Assembly: GCA_951394405.1 (NCBI GenBank)
Contig: OX596337.1
Location: 2,480,001 to 2,544,000, forward strand
Direction: 5' to 3'
DNA length: 64,000 nucleotides
DNA from: Coprinellus micaceus
Taxonomy: Eukaryota; Basidiomycota; Agaricomycetes; Agaricales; Psathyrellaceae
The position numbers were made by a program, and so were the translations under genes. Shown piece by piece: positions 59,256-64,000 of this stretch. Position 1 is the first letter of the stretch; the number at the start of each line of letters is the position of its first letter. The notes below the pieces were generated by a model. It was not told where the DNA came from. It ran no database searches and was given only the letters and a program-made list of their open reading frames with translations.

Positions 59256-60178
59256 ACAAATGGAATATTCAGACGGACTCCACCACTCGACGCCCTGGAC
59301 CATGTAACAACAACTGTTTTGAAAGACAAGCCCTATATCAGTAGCTGGAAATCATAGTTGAAACCATCATACCCATCATTTCGCTGGCATGCCCGAAAAC
59401 CTTCACTTGACGATTCGTGGAATGGGGCCTGTCCCCCAAGATAGTCCTCACAAGGTGAAGGATAGCAGAGCCCTGGCTACAAATATAAGAACGTCGGGCT
59501 GCACCCGTGTGGGCAGCCTGGCCTCTCTAAGGCCATATACGTACGATTACACCTCATATAAACACACCGACAGTATTCGGCGGCCAAGGTTGCTAGCCAC
59601 GCCTTGGCCCAAAGCGTCTCCGAACCGATCTTTCTGACCCTAATATCCCCCCGCTCACTTCAAGGTCACGTCAGCGCCAGGCGGATTCAACGACACCTTT
59701 GACCCAGGTGAGAACGTCGCGGCGCGCTTTTGGATTCGACCAAGGTATCCCACATGTAGACGCAGCATATGCCGGTGACCGTCGCTTGCTAGGCTTCTTG
59801 GTTGATGTATCCGCCGGAGGAAAGCCTATTTGACAGACAATAAGCGCTGATAGATCTAAGGAAGGGGTACGGGGTGGGCTCATATCTGGCCTTGTCTTTT
59901 CGTCACGTTGACGCCCTAGCTAAACCAGACAAGGGCGGTTACACCAGGAAGCGCGAGGTTCAGGATACACCGAGCGTATCACCACAAATATAATCATTGC
60001 CCGGGGGAAACTGGGGATCGAACTTACCACGTCGCAACACCAAGGGCTCGTCCTCCACTCTTCCCTCACTTCCCAACGATTCGGGAGTGTTTTCCATGGC
60101 TGAGAGTGCGTGCTCGTTTGAATTAAAGCATGATTATACATAAGGTAGTACAGTGAGTGGGGGTGGTTGTGGAGGTGT
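59256..60178. other. Convergent region, RTC3-like to TOM7
   Basis: 923 bp without a firmly supported gene. A weak two-exon candidate on the minus strand starts at 60097. No tRNA or repeat recognised. Confidence 0.45.
59888..60097 (-). CDS. Possible micro-protein gene (about 53 aa), unknown
   Basis: I do not recognise this gene. From ATG 60097, in a good start context (CTCAGCCATGG), a frame reads MENTPESLGSEGRVEDEPLV, then LRRGKFDPQFPPGNDYICGD. It stops soon after unless a GTGTAT donor near 59970 is joined to a GCTAG acceptor near 59920, which adds GVNVTKRQGQI and a stop at about 59888. It lies just downstream of TOM7 on the same strand and could equally be TOM7 3' UTR. Confidence 0.25.
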
Positions 60179-60494
60179 CTAGGCCAGTGGGCTGACAAGC
60201 CTGTGGGGAGCAGTGAGCTTGTGCCGGACTTTCAGAAGCGTAAGCGACATACATGATTAATGAGGGCTGGGGGTTGCTCCGAGTGAATCCAACGTAAATA
60301 ATCATAGGGATCCAGCCATAGTGAAGGACGGTCTGGAGAACACGTCGTCAGTTGCTGCGAAACCGGGTGTTAAATCTTGCAACGTACGCGGCCGAACTCG
60401 ACGACCTTGGTGATCCTTTCCTATAACGTATTGTCAGAACCCGTATTACAGGTCGGGTGAGAGGAACGCGAACTTTTGTTTCTTCAGAGGGCAT
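60179..60494 (-). CDS. TOM7: Mitochondrial outer-membrane translocase subunit Tom7
   Basis: Small subunit of the TOM complex that modulates its assembly and dynamics. Four tiny exons in coding order: 60494-60474, 60420-60388, 60332-60253, 60200-60179 (51 aa). The protein reads MPSEETKERITKVVEFGR, then TVLHYGWIPMIIYVGFTRSN and PQPSLIMLVSPLA. HYGWIP, the single membrane helix, GFTRSNPQPSL and the SPLA end are the family signature, and the length is typical of Tom7. All three introns have GT-AG ends and 53-67 nt (donors GTTCGC, GTACGT, GTATGT). No exon is long enough to stand out as an ORF. Divergent from eIF3f with 166 bp between starts. Confidence 0.93.
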
Positions 60495-60660
60495 AGTGGA
60501 GATGGTGACGAAGAGACTCAGAGCTGTCGAAAAAGCGTGCGGCGCTGTCTGGCATCACGGACCACGGCAATTGCCGAGGTTCACTTTTTTGAATTACAAG
60601 CATTCACATATCGCAGCACGAGTGATTAGATTCTTGCAAACTTGCAAACCCACCAAAACC

Positions 60661-61825
60661 ATGCCGCTCGGTCCTCCGTCGTCAGCGATCCATATTCACG
60701 GCCAGGTCGCTTCAGATCCATCGCAGCCGGCACCGTGAGTCGTTGTCTATAGCTTCGGAAAGGATAGTAACGATGAATGTGGTGGACAATATAGGCGCAC
60801 CCCTACCAATATCACTATCCACCCCGTCGCCCTCTTCTCCATCCTCGACCACTACCTTCGCCGCACCGATTCCCAGGAACGGGTTATCGGAACGCTCCTT
60901 GGTGTCAGAAATGAAAACGAAATAGAAGTGCGATCCTCGTTTGCTGTTCTGCACAGCGAGACGGACGAGCAGGTTGCCGTCGATATGGAGTACCACAGGA
61001 CAATGTATGAGCTGCACCACAAAGTGAACCCCAAGGAGGTTATCGTTGGGTGGTGCGTACCACTTTGTGTATCATTTGGGGCGAAGGACTGAAGGAGTGC
61101 AGGTACTCGACGGGATCCAACCTCAACACCTACTCTGCTTTGATCCAAAACTTTTACTCACAAGAGACCGCTCCCCACCCTGCCATCTTGGTTTCTGTAA
61201 ACACTGGAGTTGAGGAGGAAAAGGAGGCTGGTGTCACTGCCTACGTCAGGTGCGCAAGTATCTTTCCTCGTTTAACTCGGCTAATATTGTTCATAGCTCG
61301 CCCGTCGGGGTCGACCCCAAGCCCGAAAACTGCGTCTTTATCCCCGTGCCCGTCGAGCTTCGATTCCACGATGCTGAAAGGAGCGGAGGTATGACTTATC
61401 CCCCCTCTAAAATTACACACACGTCTCAAATGACCAACAGTGGACCTCTTGACCGGAACCGCTTCCTCCCCATCTTCAATCTCCTCTCAACCCGTTGCCG
61501 ACGTCGAAATCATCGAGCGATCACTCCACAGCGTCGACAATATGCTCGACCGCGTGCTCGCGTACGTGCAGGGAGTACTTGCAGGGGAGAAAGAGGGCAA
61601 TGCGGCGATCGGGAGGTACCTGATGGACACGCTAGGTGCGGCGACGGAAGACCTCGAAAAGGGTGGTTTCAACTCGAGCCTCCAGGTATGTGTTGACGCG
61701 CTTGACTTCGTGGATCTTTACCGAAATCTCCCCTCTAGGATACCCTCACGATTTCGTACCTCGCCAACCTCATCCGCTCCCAGGCTGAAGTGTCTGCCCG
61801 CCTTGCTCTGGCCACCGCCCCATGA
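60661..61825 (+). CDS. Translation initiation factor 3 subunit F (eIF3f)
   Basis: MPN-domain subunit of eIF3, part of the octamer that scaffolds 43S assembly. Exons: 60661-60734, 60795-61052, 61103-61249, 61297-61388, 61441-61685, 61739-61825 (300 aa). The MPN domain begins [20 protein letters not shown] and continues [37 protein letters not shown] and [10 protein letters not shown]. The HxHx7Sx2D zinc-protease signature is not intact, as usual for eIF3f, so no isopeptidase activity is implied. The C-terminal helices ([40 protein letters not shown]) are typical and mediate pairing with eIF3h. Confidence 0.95.
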
Positions 61826-61893
61826 AATATTGTATTTTTGTCGGCATGCGATGGGCGATCGTAAACTATGCGGTCACGCAAGCGCATGTAATG

Positions 61894-62809
61894 CTAACTA
61901 TTGAAAATTCGTGAATGCTGCAGATCGTGTCTCGTAGCGAGTAACTCTCCCAGTGGCCAGGTATTTGCCGGGCCGTCCTCCACCTCGTCAAATGACTCCC
62001 CCTGCAATTTGGCTCGAACGCCTGTCTGAAGGTCTTTGCATTTTGAGGCTTCTGCGGCGACTAAGGGTCTAACTGCGTGGAGGAGTGTTTGCTGCGCGTT
62101 GTAGGGCCCGAGCTCATTGAGGCGGACGGCTGCTGAGAGGAGGCTCCGGGCGTGTAGGAAGAGGTGGAGATATTGTGCACGCGCTGGCATGGGCCAGTCC
62201 GTGAATGACTGCAGCTCGACTTTCAGGGATGCACTCACCTAAGGTCAACCCTAGCGCGGCTGTAAGTGCACCCCAACACACAGGCAAATGTCCGTTCACC
62301 TCCTCGCGTCGCACCAATAATTTGAACTGCTCGAAGAGGTAGCGCATTGACTTCTCCCTTTCGCCTATTTCTCGATCGGAGTAGCTGGATAGCGATGGCG
62401 TCGTTGTGAAGCCTTTGGAGTATAGCGTGAGCAAGGCAACCCCTTGGGCTTTGGAAGCGCGGCGAGCAACATGGTTGAGCGTCATCGCGTCGTAAAGGTT
62501 GTCGAGTTCGACCAGGTGCTGGAGTACCGATTTAATGTCTTCAAATTCGGGTGGCTCGCTCATTTCGTTCTCCGGGCGAGGAACCAGCCCTGACACCAAG
62601 CGGTGTGCGTCCCCAACGAAAGCAAACGTCGTTCGCGAGTAGGATGCAAGGCTGTCCCTCAGGAACGTCAGCGTTGTGGGTTCGATTGACTCTGAACCAA
62701 AGCCATGCTTGATGTACGACTCCAGCCCTGATGATGCTACAAACGACCCGGTGGGGAGATTGCTGTCCGCGAGGAGTAGGAGGAGGTACGTCTCCTCATC
62801 GTCGTCCAT
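61894..62809 (-). CDS. UREF: Urease accessory protein UreF
   Basis: Works with UreD and UreG to load nickel into urease apo-enzyme. Exons in coding order: 62809-62239 and 62183-61894 (286 aa). Family hallmarks are LLLADSNLPTGSFVASSGLE and SYIKHGFG near the N-terminus, then helices with DAMTLNHVARRASKAQGVAL, and GHLPVCWGALTAALGLTLAR before the C-terminal helices, which read LFLHARSLLSAAVRLNELGP. The conserved HARS-type region and C-terminal RHDLQHSRIFNS are present. The presence of UreF implies a nickel urease elsewhere in the genome. Convergent with eIF3f (68 bp between stops), divergent from AFG1 by 279 bp. Confidence 0.94.
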
Positions 62810-63088
62810 GCCAGCGCTGGCACTGGCAGTGATAAGATAACCGTTGAGAACGGGAAGCCCCTATTTTTGAGAAAACCTTGATGGCGAGGATCCACGTGAC
62901 GCATTCCGCTGCTTTGATTCCCCGGAACTCCGAGTCGGTGTTGCCGACTTGGCACACAACTTTTGCGTCTCCTGTGGTCTTCTCTGCGAAATCGCCTCAC
63001 AGCGACCGAGTAGACAAGGGATAACCTTGGGATCGTCGTCTCCTGGTCCAAAGTCTCTACCCCAGTCTATTACAACAACTTTAGAGCG

Positions 63089-64000
63089 ATGAAGGTCGTT
63101 CGGAGGATTCCCGCTACCTCCCGGACCATCCGACGACCTCAGGGTGCGGCATCGATCGCCTGCAGGGCGACCCTCTCAACGGCCAGCACTAGCCTAGCGA
63201 CTCCCAAATCTCTGAATGGCCAGGGGAAGGCGTACAACTCGAGCCTCGCTGTTGAGGGCAAGGCAACCCCTCGCTTTGAGCCTCCACCTCCTGGGGTCCT
63301 TGGCCAGGCATCACAGAGCCCCAGTAAACACGGCGGTAAGCCCCATCTGTCGGTGTGGATAAGAATGGTGTAAAGCTAAATTGTGGACTCGCGGAAAGGA
63401 AACACGACGCCACTACAGTCATACAAGAAACTCATTGATTCGGGGGCACTGCGCGGGGACGACCACCAGACCCGAATCGTGCAAGGACTGGAGGACCTCT
63501 ATCGGGAAGTCATCAAGTACGAGCCGCCGCCCGTCCCCGAGGAGAGCGTAAACCCCAATTCCCTTGTATGTCCCTCTCCATTCCTCGTCCCTTTTCCTGA
63601 AATCGAAATCTCGTTTCCAGTTCTCTCGGCTCTTCTCCTCCCGCTCCGAAGTCGCAGCTCCGTCATCGCCCCCGCCGAATGCGCCCAAGGGGATATACCT
63701 GTACGGTGACGTAGGCACAGGCAAGACGATGCTTATGGACCTCTTCTTCAAGGCCCTGCCCTCGACCATCAAGCGGAAACGGAGGGTGCACTTCCATGCG
63801 TTCATGATCGACGTGCACAAGCGCCTGCACGCCGCCAAGATAACGATGGGGTACGAGGGAGGGGACCCGATCGCGCCTGTAGCAAGGGACCTGGCGAAGG
63901 AAGCATATGTGCTGTGTTTCGACGAGTTCCAGGTACGTGCATCTAGGCCCGTTCCTGTGGTGTTGCCTGCACAGGGGATCTCATGATTGGATTTAGGTGA
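63089..64000 (+). CDS. AFG1: Mitochondrial AAA-type ATPase AFG1/LACE1 (3' end cut by window edge)
   Basis: Inner-membrane-associated ATPase that helps degrade unassembled respiratory subunits. Exons: 63089-63335, 63399-63565, 63621-63932, 63997 to beyond the window. The N-terminus MKVVRRIPATSRTIRRPQGA is a presequence. Then PLQSYKKLIDSGALRGDDHQ, the family entry motif, the Walker A loop GDVGTGKT at about residues 162-169, RRVHFHAFMIDVHKRLH, and the Walker B segment AYVLCFDEFQ. The intron after DEFQ (63933-63996) ends in TTTAG just before the last four bases of the window, so the rest of the ATPase domain lies outside. The acceptor of intron 1 is AAAG (63398), the only one that keeps the family frame. 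Confidence 0.92.

Noticed and set aside
59990..60015. GTTCGATCC-like sequence on the minus strand resembling a tRNA T-loop
   Set aside because: No matching acceptor stem, D arm or anticodon arm could be placed around it; it is part of another possible reading frame.
60661..61825. Possible JAMM deubiquitinase reading of the MPN protein
   Set aside because: The zinc-binding HxH and Ser/Asp motif is not intact, and the rest matches eIF3f.

Overview
The window is nuclear DNA of a filamentous basidiomycete, most likely an Agaricomycete. Genes are packed on both strands and are cut by many introns of about 47-65 nt with GT-AG ends. The proteins read best against mushroom-forming fungi: a velvet regulator, a two-HMG-box protein of the Exp1 type, an NDR kinase of the Cbk1 type and a CAP-domain secreted protein. 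No rRNA, tRNA, CRISPR or prokaryotic feature was found. Exon limits were worked out by hand from splice consensus, reading frame and family similarity; each complete model translates without an internal stop.

Layout. 0-12 kb: NOB1 (partial) and prefoldin subunit 4, with a 645-bp element carrying terminal inverted repeats between them; then a Cbk1/Orb6-type kinase, a mitochondrial-type PP2C phosphatase and a CASTOR-like ACT-domain protein. 12-18 kb: a gene-free stretch of about 6.2 kb. 18-25 kb: an orphan acidic protein, a membrane-associated short-chain dehydrogenase and a disordered orphan. 25-34 kb: a secreted CAP protein, prefoldin subunit 2, complex I NDUFS8, a weak orphan, an INO80 subunit F-domain protein and complex I NDUFA13. 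34-46 kb: an Exp1-like HMG-box protein, a GNAT acetyltransferase, a long PPR protein, a VelB-type velvet regulator and an Arf GAP. 46-64 kb: a membrane-anchored histidine acid phosphatase of the phytase type, methylcrotonyl-CoA carboxylase beta, MLH3, FAN1, an Rtc3/SBDS-like protein, TOM7, eIF3f, the urease accessory protein UreF and AFG1 (partial).

How genes relate. There is no operon or secondary-metabolite cluster; most genes are housekeeping genes. Several pairs are divergent with short shared promoters: PFD2/NDUFS8 161 bp, TOM7/eIF3f 166 bp, SDR/orphan 90 bp, INO80F/NDUFA13 about 290 bp. Mitochondrial functions recur (PP2C, NDUFS8, NDUFA13, MCC beta, TOM7, AFG1, perhaps the PPR protein). 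MLH3 and FAN1, both DNA-repair nucleases, lie tail to tail. The observations most worth checking concern gene structure: a start codon apparently split by an intron in NDUFA13, a 9-nt exon in the phosphatase, a GC-AG intron in the Arf GAP, and the inverted-repeat element. I found no clear previously undescribed system.
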